Positions 48,353-57,307 of a stretch of 64,000 bases of DNA are shown one piece after another (position 1 is the stretch's first letter; every line of letters starts with the position of its first letter). Origin of the DNA: Mesorhizobium tianshanense (GTDB lineage: Bacteria; Pseudomonadota; Alphaproteobacteria; Rhizobiales; Rhizobiaceae); NCBI RefSeq assembly GCF_007830515.1, contig NZ_VLKT01000028.1, positions 42,203 through 106,202 of the forward strand, read 5' to 3'. Position numbers and translations under genes: made by a program. The notes below the pieces were generated by a model. That model saw nothing but the letters and a program-made list of their open reading frames with translations. It did not search any database and was not told the DNA's origin.

Positions 48353-49984
48353 TTACTCGCTGACGATGCCGACCGGTGCCGTCTCGATCCTGAACGCGGC
48401 CGAGATCAGCGCCTTGGTATAGTCGGTCTGCGGCCGCTCGAAAATCTGTTCGGAGGGGCCGGCCTCGACGACCTTACCATTGCGCATGACGATGACGTCG
48501 TTGGCAAGCGCGCGGATGACCTTCAGGTCGTGGCTGATGAACAGATAGGCGAGGTCGTGCTTGGCTTGCAAGCTGCGCAGAAGGTCGACCACTTGCGCCT
48601 GCACGCTCATGTCGAGCGCCGAGGTCGGCTCGTCCAGCATGACGAAGCGCGGGTTGAGCACCATGGCGCGGGCGATGGCGATACGCTGGCGCTGGCCGCC
48701 GGAAAACTCGTGCGGATAGCGATTGCGCGTGGCGGGATCGAGCCCGACTTCCCCGAGCACATCGACAATGCGCTTGTCGCGCTGATCGGGCGACAGCTTC
48801 GGCTCGTGGATCCTCAGCCCCTCCTCGATGATCTCGGAGACCGACATGCGCGGGCTCAAGGACCCGAACGGATCCTGGAAGACGATCTGCAGCTCGCGTC
48901 GCAGTGGCCGCATGGCGTTGAAAGTCAGCTCGTTGATGTCGCGTCCGTTGAATTGAATGGTCCCGGTCGAGGAGATCATCCTGGCCAGTGCCAGGCCGAG
49001 CGTCGTCTTGCCCGAGCCGGATTCGCCGACGACGCCGAGCGTCTGGCCGGCGCGAACGGTGGCGTCGATGCCGTCGACAGCCTTCACATTGTCGACGGTG
49101 CGCCGGAAAAAGCCTTTTTTTATCGGAAACCAGACCTTGATGTCCTGGCCCGTCATGACAGGCTTGGCGGCATGGTTGGCCGCCGGCGGCTTGCCCTTCG
49201 GTTCGGCGGCCAGCAAATGCCGCGTATAGCTATGCTGCGGGTTGGGGAAGATGTCTTTCGTCGGCCCTGTCTCGACGATCTTGCCCTTTGTCATCACGCA
49301 GACCCGGTCGGCGATCTTCCTGACGATGCCGAGATCGTGGGTGATGAACAGCATCGACATGCCCTTGCGGCTCTTCAGCTCCGCAAGCAGTTCGAGGATC
49401 TGCGCCTGCACGGTGACGTCGAGTGCCGTCGTCGGCTCGTCGGCGATCAGCAGTTCCGGTTCGTTGGCCAGCGCCATGGCGATCATGACGCGCTGGCGTT
49501 GGCCGCCGGAAAGCTGGTGCGGATAGGCGTCGAGCCGCTTCTCCGGCTCGCGGATGCCGACCTCGTTGAGCAGCTCCAGGGTGCGCGCCTTGGCCTGGCG
49601 GTCACCCAGGCCCTGGTGCAGCGTCAGCACCTCGACGATCTGCTGCTCGACCGTGTGCAGCGGATTGAGCGAGGTCATCGGCTCCTGGAAGATCATGGTG
49701 ATCTTGTTGCCGCGCACGCGGCGCAATTCCTTCTCGTCGGTGGCGAGCAGGTCGGCGCCCTGGAACAGGATCTTCCCCGACGGATGGCTGGCGGCCGGAT
49801 AGGGCAGCAGCTTCAGCACCGACAGCGCCGTGACCGACTTGCCGGAGCCGGATTCGCCGACCAGCGCCACCGTCTCGCCCTTGGCGATGTCGAAGGAGAC
49901 GTGGTCGACGGCCATCGACTGGCGGCCTTCCTGCGCGAAGGCGACGCTGAGGTCGCGGATGGAGAGGAGGGGGGCTTCGCTCAT
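48353..49984 (-). CDS. yejF: Peptide/muropeptide ABC transporter, fused double ATP-binding protein YejF
   Basis: A 543-residue protein with two ABC domains. The first (about residues 5-260) has GESGSGKSV, LSGGQRQRVMIAMAL and IADEPTTALDV; the second (about 285-530) has GESGSGKTT, FSGGQRQRIAIARAM and MLDEPTSALDM. YejF powers YejB/YejE, which import peptides such as microcin C and, in Agrobacterium, cell-wall muropeptides. The start overlaps the yejE stop (ATGA). Confidence 0.92.
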   Translation of the reverse strand: MSEAPLLSIRDLSVAFAQEGRQSMAVDHVSFDIAKGETVALVGESGSGKSVTALSVLKLLPYPAASHPSGKILFQGADLLATDEKELRRVRGNKITMIFQEPMTSLNPLHTVEQQIVEVLTLHQGLGDRQAKARTLELLNEVGIREPEKRLDAYPHQLSGGQRQRVMIAMALANEPELLIADEPTTALDVTVQAQILELLAELKSRKGMSMLFITHDLGIVRKIADRVCVMTKGKIVETGPTKDIFPNPQHSYTRHLLAAEPKGKPPAANHAAKPVMTGQDIKVWFPIKKGFFRRTVDNVKAVDGIDATVRAGQTLGVVGESGSGKTTLGLALARMISSTGTIQFNGRDINELTFNAMRPLRRELQIVFQDPFGSLSPRMSVSEIIEEGLRIHEPKLSPDQRDKRIVDVLGEVGLDPATRNRYPHEFSGGQRQRIAIARAMVLNPRFVMLDEPTSALDMSVQAQVVDLLRSLQAKHDLAYLFISHDLKVIRALANDVIVMRNGKVVEAGPSEQIFERPQTDYTKALISAAFRIETAPVGIVSE

Positions 49985-51120
49985 CGGAACGTCTTGCGCG
50001 GATCGAAGGCGTCGCGGGTCGCTTCGCCGACGAAAACCAGCAGCGACAGCATCAGCGAGATGACGACGAAGCCGGAAATGCCCAGCCACGGCGCGTTGAG
50101 GTTGCGCTGGGCCTGCTTCAGGAGCTCGCCCAGCGAGGCCGAGCCGGGCGGCAGGCCGAAGCCAAGGTAATCGAGCGAGGTCAGCGTCGAGATCGAGCCG
50201 CTGAGCAGGAAGGGCATGAAGGTCAGCGTCGCCACCATGGCATTGGGCAACAGGTGCCGGAACATGATGGTGCCGTTTGACACGCCGAGCGCGCGGGCCG
50301 CGTTGACATATTCGAAGTTGCGGGCGCGCAGGAACTCGGCCCGCACCACGCCGACCAGCGCCACCCAGGAGAACAGCAGCATCAGTCCAAGCAGGATGAA
50401 AAAGCCGGGCGGCAGGATGGCGGCGACGATCAGCAAGAGATAGAGCACCGGGATCGCCGACCATATCTCGATGAAGCGCTGGAACAGAAGGTCGGTCCAG
50501 CCGCCGAAATAGCCTTGTAATGCGCCGGCCGTCACGCCGATCAGCGCCGAGCCGGCGGTGAGGATCAGGCCGAACAGCACCGAGACCCTGAAGCCGTAGA
50601 TGACGCGCGCCAGCACGTCGCGTGCCTGGTCGTCGGTGCCCAGCCAGTTCCAGTTGCCGACGACGCAATTGGGATCGGCCGCACCTTGCGGATACTGGTT
50701 GCAGCGTGTCTTGGCGTCATAGAGCCAGGACGGCTTGGTGGGCGCCGCCTCGGGGATGGCGTTGTTGACGGTCCGGTAGGAGTAGCGGACCACCGGCCAG
50801 ATCATCCAGCCATTGGCATTGATCTCGTCCTGGATGACCGGGTCGCGATAATCGGTGACCGCGTAGAAGCCGCCGAACTTCTCCTCGGGATAAGCGACCA
50901 GGACCGGAAACAGGATCTCGCCCTTGTAGGAAACCAGGACCGGTTTGTCGTTGGCGATCCATTCGGAAAACAGCGACAGCACGAAAAGTACGAGGAAGAT
51001 CCACAACGACCAATGGCCGCGCCGGTTGGCCTTGAAGTTCTGCAGGCGACGCTTGTTGAGCGGCGACAGCCAGGGTCGGGCAATCCGGTCCGGTGCCGTT
51101 TCGACCGCGCTCCCGGCCAT
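49981..51120 (-). CDS. yejE: Peptide/muropeptide ABC transporter permease YejE
   Basis: A 379-residue DppC-type permease with a large periplasmic insertion after the first membrane helix (SYKGEILFPVLVAYPEEKFGG to NWLGTDDQARDVLARVIYGF), which is the YejE hallmark. EAA loop: NFEYVNAARALGVSNGTIMFRHLLPNA. The start overlaps the yejB stop by one base (TGATG). Confidence 0.92.
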   Translation of the reverse strand: MAGSAVETAPDRIARPWLSPLNKRRLQNFKANRRGHWSLWIFLVLFVLSLFSEWIANDKPVLVSYKGEILFPVLVAYPEEKFGGFYAVTDYRDPVIQDEINANGWMIWPVVRYSYRTVNNAIPEAAPTKPSWLYDAKTRCNQYPQGAADPNCVVGNWNWLGTDDQARDVLARVIYGFRVSVLFGLILTAGSALIGVTAGALQGYFGGWTDLLFQRFIEIWSAIPVLYLLLIVAAILPPGFFILLGLMLLFSWVALVGVVRAEFLRARNFEYVNAARALGVSNGTIMFRHLLPNAMVATLTFMPFLLSGSISTLTSLDYLGFGLPPGSASLGELLKQAQRNLNAPWLGISGFVVISLMLSLLVFVGEATRDAFDPRKTFR

Positions 51121-52214
51121 CAGACGTCTCTCCGCTCGAAGTCGATGCGCGGGTCGACCCAGGTATAGATCAGGTCGGACAGCAGCCCGACGAACAGGCC
51201 AAGAAGCGAGAAGATGTAGAGATTGGCGAAGACCACCGGATAGTCGCGCTCGACCACCGACCTGAAACCGAGCAGACCGAGGCCGTCGAGCGAAAAGATG
51301 TTCTCGATCAGCAGCGAGCCGGTGAAGAAGGCCGAGATGAAGGCGCCCGGAAAGCCGGCGACGACGATCAGCATGGCGTTGCGGAAGACGTGCCCGTAGA
51401 GAACCTGCCGTTCCGACAGGCCCTTGGCGCGCGCGGTCACCACATACTGCTTGCGGATTTCCTCGAGGAACGAATTCTTGGTCAGAAGCGTCGTGGTGGC
51501 GAAGGCCGACAGCACCAGTGCCGTCAGCGGCAAGGTCATGTGCCAGAAATAGTCGACGATTCGCGCCGGCCAGGACAGCTGGTCCCAATTGTCGGAGGTG
51601 ATGCCGCGCAGCGGGAACCAGTCATAGAACGATCCGCCGGCAAACAGCACCATCAAAAGGATGCCGAACAGGAAGCCCGGGATGGCGTAACCGACGATAA
51701 CGACGCCGCTGGTCCAGACGTCGAATGCCGAGCCGTCCTTGACCGCCTTGCGGATGCCGAGCGGGATCGAGATCAGGTAGGACAGGAGCGTGATCCACAG
51801 CCCGATCGAGATCGACACCGGCATCTTCTCCAGGATCAGATCGATCACTGAAATGTCACGGAAATAGCTGTCGCCGAAATCGAACCTGGCATAGTTCCAC
51901 AGCATCATGCCGAAGCGCTCGAGCGGTGGCTTGTCGAAGCCGAACTGCTTTTCCAGCTTGGCGATGAATTCGGGGTCGAGCCCCTGCGCGCCGCGATATT
52001 TCGAACTGACCTCGCCGGCCGCATCGAAATTACTGCCGCCCGCGTCCCCACCGCCACCGCCGAGGCGGTCGCTGCCGCCCTGGTTCGTCAGCCTGGCGAT
52101 GACTTGCTCGACCGGCCCGCCCGGTGCGAACTGGATGACGGCGAAGGATATTGCCATGATGCCGAACAGGGTCGGGATCATCAGCAGGATGCGGCGCAGG
52201 ATGTAGGCGCCCAT
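51120..52214 (-). CDS. yejB: Peptide/muropeptide ABC transporter permease YejB
   Basis: A 364-residue DppB-type permease: MGAYILRRILLMIPTLFGIM, FAPGGPVEQVIARL followed by a Gly-rich insertion (GGGGGDAGGSNFD), and FLEEIRKQYVVTARAKGLSERQVLYGHVFRNA as the EAA loop. The APGGPVEQ segment is typical of YejB. It follows the second binding-protein gene after a 279-bp gap holding a palindromic repeat. Confidence 0.92.
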   Translation of the reverse strand: MGAYILRRILLMIPTLFGIMAISFAVIQFAPGGPVEQVIARLTNQGGSDRLGGGGGDAGGSNFDAAGEVSSKYRGAQGLDPEFIAKLEKQFGFDKPPLERFGMMLWNYARFDFGDSYFRDISVIDLILEKMPVSISIGLWITLLSYLISIPLGIRKAVKDGSAFDVWTSGVVIVGYAIPGFLFGILLMVLFAGGSFYDWFPLRGITSDNWDQLSWPARIVDYFWHMTLPLTALVLSAFATTTLLTKNSFLEEIRKQYVVTARAKGLSERQVLYGHVFRNAMLIVVAGFPGAFISAFFTGSLLIENIFSLDGLGLLGFRSVVERDYPVVFANLYIFSLLGLFVGLLSDLIYTWVDPRIDFERRDV

Positions 52215-52290
52215 CAGACGTTGTCCTCCTTGAGGAAAAGCACTGTGTCTGGACCGCCCCCCAAGGCAATCGCTTCAGACCAATTGTCGA

Positions 52291-52480
52291 CGCCAGCGCC
52301 GCCCCTCATTGTCCTGCCGGACATTTCTCCCCGTATAGTGACGGGGAGAAGGGGGCCGGCCGTAGTCTCGGCGCTTTTACTACAACGCTTGTGATTGGCA
52401 AAACCATCGATGAAAGCGCCCCTCTCCCCGCCACTATACGGGGAGAGGATGCCGGCAGGCAGGTGAGGGGCGGCGCCGAC
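52291..52480. repeat. Long palindromic intergenic repeat, copy 4 (yepA-yejB spacer)
   Basis: Left arm (about 52291-52350) with CCTCATTGTCCTGCCGGACA and CCCCGTATAGTGACGGGGAG; right arm (about 52420-52480) with CCCCGCCACTATACGGGGAG and GCCGGCAGGCAGGTGAGGGG. The core has CTACAACGCTTGTGATTGGCAAAA. Same variant as copy 1. It lies in the transcribed spacer between a binding-protein gene and its permease gene. Confidence 0.85.
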
Positions 52481-52493
52481 GCCCGCAAGAAAT

Positions 52494-54380
52494 TCACCCT
52501 TTGCCAATTTTTGCCGCCTTGTCCTTGTCGAACCACCACAGCGCCTCGACCGGAAAGCCGAAATCGGGCTTCTGCTCGGGAAAGCCGAACATGTCCCAAT
52601 AGGCGGCTCGGTGATTCGCGAGATAGTATGTTGGAATCCAGTCTAGCCGCGCGCGCAAGACCCGATCGAGCGCTTTGAGCGCCGTGACCAGTTCGATCCG
52701 GCTCTGTGCATTGCCGGCCGCGACGATCAGCGCGTCGATGGCTTTGCTTTCCGTACCGGGATAGTTGCGCATCCCCGGCGTTTTCGCCATCTGGGAGTCA
52801 TAGAGGATCTCCAGGCCGTCGGCGGTGGGCGTCGCTCCGATCGACCATGCGAGCATGATGAGATCGAAGTCGAAATTGCTCTGCCGCTGTTCGTACTGCG
52901 TCGAATCGACCTGCCGGATCGAGGTGTCGATCCCGATCGCTTTCATGTTCTCGGACCACGGGGTAAAAAGGCGAACGAGGCTGTCGTCCTCGACCAGCAT
53001 TTCCACCCGCAGTCGCTCGCCCTTTTCGTTGACGACGAAATTGCCCGCTCGCTTCCAGCCGGCCTCAGTAAGCAGTCTCGAAGCCTCGCGCAGCAGCTTG
53101 CGGTCGTGGCCCGAACCGTCGGAGACAGGCTGCATCACCGGTTCGCCGAAGGCTTCCGGTGGCAACTCGGCTCTGAACGGCTCCAGCAGGGCCAATTCCT
53201 CGGGCGAGGGCAGGCCCTCGGCCTTGTAATCCGACCGCTCGAAGTTCGATTGCGAGCGCTCGTAGGCGCCGTAAAACAGAACCCGTTTGGTCCATTCGAA
53301 ATCGAAGCAATTGGCGATCGCCCGCCTCACGCGCACATCGCGGAATTGCGGGCGACGCTGGTTCAGCGCGATAGCCTGCATGGATGGCGTTTTTTCGCCG
53401 GGAAATTCGCGTTTGACGACCCTGCCGTCCTTCAGCGCCGGAAAGTCGTAACCGGTTGCCCATACCCGCGCGGTAAATTCCTCGCGAAAATGCGTGTCGC
53501 CTTTCTTCAAGGCTTCAAACGCTGCCTGGCGATCGAGATAGAAGTCGATACGGATGCGGTCGAAATTGTAAAGGCCGCGGTTCACCGCCAGATCGCGGCC
53601 CCAATAGTCGGCGACGCGCTCATACTCGACCGTCTGTCCGGCGGCCACGCGCCCTATCTTGTACGGTCCTGAACCGAGCGGCGGTTTCATCGTCGCGGCA
53701 TCGAATTCGTTGGCCGTGTAAAAGGCCTTGGACACGATCGGCATTGTGACCACCGCAAGGATATTCTGCGCGGACTGTTTGCCGTTGAAGGTGAGGTCGA
53801 CGGTAGCCGGATCGACCGCGACCGCTTCCGTCATATGCCGCAGCGCTTGGGAAAGGTTCGGGTGGCCTTTGTCCTTGTAAAGCGTCAACGCGAAGGCAAC
53901 GTCCTCGGCCGTCAGTGGCGAGCCGTCGTGGAAGCGCGCTTGCGGTCGTAGGCCGAAGCGGAAGCCGTTGCGGTCCGGCGACAGGGTAACGGTTGCGGCA
54001 AGCAGGCCATAGACCGCATCCGGCTCGTCGAGTGCGCTTGCCATCAGCGAATCGAAACAGAGTTCCGTGCGCGGCGGCGATTCCCCCCTCAACACCAGGG
54101 AATTCAACGTGTTGAACGTCAGGAAGCTCTGATTGAAGGTGGAGTTCGGCGGTGCGAAATTCATCCCGCCACCCTTGGGGGCGTCCGGATTGACATAGTC
54201 GAAATGCTTGAAATCCGGAGGATATTTGAGGTCGCCGAAGGCCGACAGGCCGTGCAGCTTTACGCCGGTCGGGATGGTGGCAAAGGCCCGGCCCGGCAGA
54301 AGCGCTGCCGCCGTGGCCGCGGCGCTCAGCGCCAGGAAGTCGCGGCGGGCCAGAGAGTCGCGGCGAGGGAGCGCCGCCAT
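52494..54380 (-). CDS. Second substrate-binding protein of the Yej transporter (YepA-like)
   Basis: A 628-residue family-5 binding protein. The N-terminus carries a twin-arginine signal (LARRDFLALSAAATAAALLPG). The mature start FGDLKYPPDFKHFDYVNPDAPKGG is the YejA-family signature, and WIPTYYLANHRAAYWDMFG lies near the end. The adjoining gene is a second YejA-type protein closer to canonical YejA. In Agrobacterium the additional binding protein YepA delivers muropeptides to YejBEF for peptidoglycan recycling, so this is a good YepA candidate; which of the two binds what is inference. The start overlaps the yejA stop (TGATG). Confidence 0.85.
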   Translation of the reverse strand: MAALPRRDSLARRDFLALSAAATAAALLPGRAFATIPTGVKLHGLSAFGDLKYPPDFKHFDYVNPDAPKGGGMNFAPPNSTFNQSFLTFNTLNSLVLRGESPPRTELCFDSLMASALDEPDAVYGLLAATVTLSPDRNGFRFGLRPQARFHDGSPLTAEDVAFALTLYKDKGHPNLSQALRHMTEAVAVDPATVDLTFNGKQSAQNILAVVTMPIVSKAFYTANEFDAATMKPPLGSGPYKIGRVAAGQTVEYERVADYWGRDLAVNRGLYNFDRIRIDFYLDRQAAFEALKKGDTHFREEFTARVWATGYDFPALKDGRVVKREFPGEKTPSMQAIALNQRRPQFRDVRVRRAIANCFDFEWTKRVLFYGAYERSQSNFERSDYKAEGLPSPEELALLEPFRAELPPEAFGEPVMQPVSDGSGHDRKLLREASRLLTEAGWKRAGNFVVNEKGERLRVEMLVEDDSLVRLFTPWSENMKAIGIDTSIRQVDSTQYEQRQSNFDFDLIMLAWSIGATPTADGLEILYDSQMAKTPGMRNYPGTESKAIDALIVAAGNAQSRIELVTALKALDRVLRARLDWIPTYYLANHRAAYWDMFGFPEQKPDFGFPVEALWWFDKDKAAKIGKG

Positions 54381-56257
54381 CAATTGCCGCTCTTGTATTT
54401 TGCGGTCAGCGCCTTTTCCTTGTCCTTGTCGATCCACCAGGAGTCGATGTCGGTGCCGACATAGGCGGGTTGCTTCTCGGGAATGCCGAACTTGTTCCAG
54501 TAGGCTAGCCAGACCACCGGTCTGTGCCATTGCGGCACCACATAGTAGTTCCACAGCAGAACCCGGTCGAGCGCATGGGTGGCGGCAACCAGATCGTCGC
54601 GGTCGGTGGCGAAGATGACACGGTCGACCAGCGCGTCGACCACCGGGTTCTTGATGCCCATCAGATTGCGTGAGCCGGGTGCATCGGCGGCTTTTGAACT
54701 CCAGAAATCGCGCTGCTCGTTGCCGGGGGAATCCGACTGTCCGAACATCCCCGTCACCACGTCGAAGTCGAAGCTGCGGGTGCGGTTCACATATTGGCTG
54801 GGGTCGACGATGCGAAGCGCGGCATCGATACCGATCTTGCGCAAACTGTCGACATAAGGATTGGCGATCACCTCGTCGCTCGGGTCCCGTCCGAGGATCT
54901 CCAGCTTGAATTGCTGGCCGCTCTCGGCGTTGACCATCTTGCCGCCCTTGATGACCCAGCCGGCCTGAGCGAAGAGGTCGACCGCAGCCTTCAGGTATTT
55001 GCGCTCGGCCTGCGGGGAATCGTAGACCGGCAGCTTGAATTCCTGGGTGAACAGCTCCGCTGGCAGCTTGTCTCGATACTGCTCGAGGATTTCCAGCTCC
55101 TTGCCTCGCGGCAGGCCACTCGATGCCAGTTCCGTACCTTGGAAATAGCTGCTCGTTCGGGTGTTGAGGCCGAAGAACAGCGTGCGGTTCATGCTTTCGA
55201 AATCGAGCACGTTGGTCAGCGCCTCGCGTATGCGTCGATCCTGAAACTGCTGGCGCCGCAGATTGAGCACGAAACCCTGCATCGGCTCGGGCGTTTCGGT
55301 CTTGAACTCCTTCTTGATGACGTCGCCTTGCTTGATCGCGGGGAAATTATAGGCGGTCGACCAGCGTCTGGAACTGTTTTCCGCGTTGATGTCCTCAAGC
55401 CCACCCTTGGTGAACGCCTGCCAAGCCGCATTCTCATCGAGAATATAGGTGAAACGCTGCGTGTCGAAATTCTCGCGGCCGATCTTCACCGGCAGCTTGG
55501 CGGCCCAGTAGTCGGGTACGCGCTGCCAGACGATTTCCGAACCCGGCTTGAAGCTGGCGATCTTGTAGGCAGCGGAGCCGAGCGGCGGCTCTTGCGTCGG
55601 CCTGGTGACGTCGCGCTTCTTGCCTTTGGCGTCGGTGCCCTCCCACCAGTGCTTCGGCAGCACGACGAGGTCGCCGAGGATCTTCGGCAGCTCCCGGTTG
55701 CCCTTCTGGTCGAAATGGAATTCGACTTCGCGGTCCGAGATCGCGACGGCATCGGTGACGTTCTCGAAATAGCGGCTGTACATCGGGCTGTTGGCCTTCA
55801 GCACCTGGAACGACCAGATCACGTCGTCGGTGGTGATCGGCTTGCCGTCATGCCATTTCGCGCGCGGGTCGAGACGGTAGGTCACCGAGGAATAGTCGTC
55901 CGGATGTTTGTAGGCGTCGGCGATCAGCGGGTGGCTGACGCTGCCCTCGTCGGTCGCCTGCTCCATCAGCGTGTCGTAGAGCAGCCCGCCGCCGAACGGG
56001 ACGAAGCCGGCGGCGAAGGAACCCTGGACGATATAGGGATTGAAGCTGTCGAACGTGCCGGGCGCCACCGAATTCAGCGTGCCGCCCTTCGGCGCGTCCG
56101 GATTGACGTAGTCGTAGTGCTGGAAGTTGTCGCCATATTTGGATTCGCCGATCAGCGACGAAGTGGTGCGCCATTCGTCCGCGAACGCTGCCTGCAGGCC
56201 GCCGGCGAAAGCGGCCACAACCAGCATCGATCTGAGAAACGTTCGGCCAACCGTCAT
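54380..56257 (-). CDS. yejA: Peptide ABC transporter substrate-binding protein YejA
   Basis: A 625-residue periplasmic protein with a Sec signal (MTVGRTFLRSMLVVAAFAGG, cleavage near FADE). FQHYDYVNPDAPKGGTLNSVA, TFDSFNPYIVQGSF, LLWNYYVVPQWHRPVVW and GTDIDSWWIDKDK match E. coli YejA closely in order and spacing. It should bind peptides such as microcin-C-like compounds. First gene of the yejA-yepA-yejB-yejE-yejF operon. Confidence 0.9.
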   Translation of the reverse strand: MTVGRTFLRSMLVVAAFAGGLQAAFADEWRTTSSLIGESKYGDNFQHYDYVNPDAPKGGTLNSVAPGTFDSFNPYIVQGSFAAGFVPFGGGLLYDTLMEQATDEGSVSHPLIADAYKHPDDYSSVTYRLDPRAKWHDGKPITTDDVIWSFQVLKANSPMYSRYFENVTDAVAISDREVEFHFDQKGNRELPKILGDLVVLPKHWWEGTDAKGKKRDVTRPTQEPPLGSAAYKIASFKPGSEIVWQRVPDYWAAKLPVKIGRENFDTQRFTYILDENAAWQAFTKGGLEDINAENSSRRWSTAYNFPAIKQGDVIKKEFKTETPEPMQGFVLNLRRQQFQDRRIREALTNVLDFESMNRTLFFGLNTRTSSYFQGTELASSGLPRGKELEILEQYRDKLPAELFTQEFKLPVYDSPQAERKYLKAAVDLFAQAGWVIKGGKMVNAESGQQFKLEILGRDPSDEVIANPYVDSLRKIGIDAALRIVDPSQYVNRTRSFDFDVVTGMFGQSDSPGNEQRDFWSSKAADAPGSRNLMGIKNPVVDALVDRVIFATDRDDLVAATHALDRVLLWNYYVVPQWHRPVVWLAYWNKFGIPEKQPAYVGTDIDSWWIDKDKEKALTAKYKSGN

Positions 56258-56362
56258 GCCTTCTCCTCTTTGCGATAGCTGTCAGCGGACAATCTAGATC
56301 ATTTGACGCCTATGAAAACCGCGACAGGCCGGCTTTGTCGCCGCACATGCGCTTTTCCCATC

Positions 56363-56389
56363 AAAAAAGCCGGGCTGAACCCGGCTTTT
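56363..56389 (-). terminator. Rho-independent terminator of the cytochrome c gene
   Basis: On the minus strand AAAAGCCGGG-TTCAG-CCCGGCTTTT is followed by further T residues, a textbook intrinsic terminator 27 bp after the cytochrome stop codon. The A-run on the other side makes it potentially bidirectional. Confidence 0.9.
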
Positions 56390-56415
56390 CTAAGGATGCT
56401 GTCATGACAATTGCG

Positions 56416-57114
56416 TTATTGGGCCGGTGCGGGAGCAGGGGCTGCGGGTGCTTCACCCTCGGCCGGCTTGGCTGGCGCCTCACCCTCTGCAGGTGCTGCA
56501 CCCTCTGCCGGCTTGGCCGGCGCCGCGCCTTCGGCGGGCGCAGCCGCATCGGCCGAAGCGCCGGGCGTCGGCAGCGGCTTGGGACTGTCCGACAGCGTGC
56601 GCAGATAGGCGATGACGTTGGCCCGGTCTTCGTCCTTCGGCAGGCCGGCGAAGCTCATCGCCGTGCCCTTCACGAGCTTCTTGGGCGAGGTGAGGAAGTG
56701 GTTGAGATTGTCATAGGTCCACTTCTCGGCGCCGTCCTTGGAAAACTCCTTCATGCCGCCCGAATAGGCGAAGCCCGCATGCTCGGCGACAGGACGGTCG
56801 ACGATGTCCCACAGATCGGGGCCGACCTTGTTCGGACCACCCTTCTCGCCGGTATGGCAGGCCTGGCACTTCTTGAACACGGCGGCACCCGCCTCGGCAT
56901 TGGCGTTGGCCAGCAGGTCGGCGATCGGCTTGGCTTCTGCCGCGGGGGCCGCTGGGCCGCCCTCCGCGGGCTCCTCGGCCGCCTCGATGGCGAAACCGGG
57001 CTTTTCCGGTGTGGGGGAGGCGAACAGCGCGTCGGATATGATGCCGACCGAGAAGACGACGAACACGGTTCCCAGCAGCCCGCCGATCAGCTTGTTGATT
57101 TCGAAAGAGTCCAT
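56416..57114 (-). CDS. Membrane-anchored class I cytochrome c (CycM-like) with an Ala/Pro/Glu-rich tail
   Basis: 232 residues: an uncleaved N-terminal membrane helix (about 9-30, IGGLLGTVFVVFSVGIISDAL), a linker, haem motif CQACH at 83-87, and the distal Met in GTAMSFAGLP. The C-terminal tail of about 55 residues is low-complexity, repeating units like PAEGAAPAKPAEG. CycM-type proteins carry electrons from the bc1 complex to the terminal oxidase. ATG at 57114 was chosen because it gives the usual MDSFEINKLIGG start. Confidence 0.9.
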   Translation of the reverse strand: MDSFEINKLIGGLLGTVFVVFSVGIISDALFASPTPEKPGFAIEAAEEPAEGGPAAPAAEAKPIADLLANANAEAGAAVFKKCQACHTGEKGGPNKVGPDLWDIVDRPVAEHAGFAYSGGMKEFSKDGAEKWTYDNLNHFLTSPKKLVKGTAMSFAGLPKDEDRANVIAYLRTLSDSPKPLPTPGASADAAAPAEGAAPAKPAEGAAPAEGEAPAKPAEGEAPAAPAPAPAQ

Positions 57115-57307
57115 ACGCCCCAGGCTCCCTTTTCCGGCGGACCGATCCGTCCACTCCGTCCGTCGGTAATCGTGAACCACCTCGCGAGGCGGTCAAATCG
57201 GGCGGAAACTAGGTCTTTTGCTCTGGCGTTGCAACACCTATAAGGGCGCTTCCAGTGAGACCTTTTGCCACTTTTCCCGTCCTCTTTTCGAACGCTTCGT
57301 CATCCCG

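Noticed and set aside
47618..50170. Very long open + strand frame antisense to ghrA, yejF and yejE
   Set aside because: The translation is Arg/His/Gly/Asp-rich with no motifs and mirrors conserved minus-strand proteins; a GC-rich codon-bias shadow.
18744..52480. Palindromic repeats considered as CRISPR
   Set aside because: The copies are tens of kilobases apart or singly placed, with no spacer array and no cas genes.
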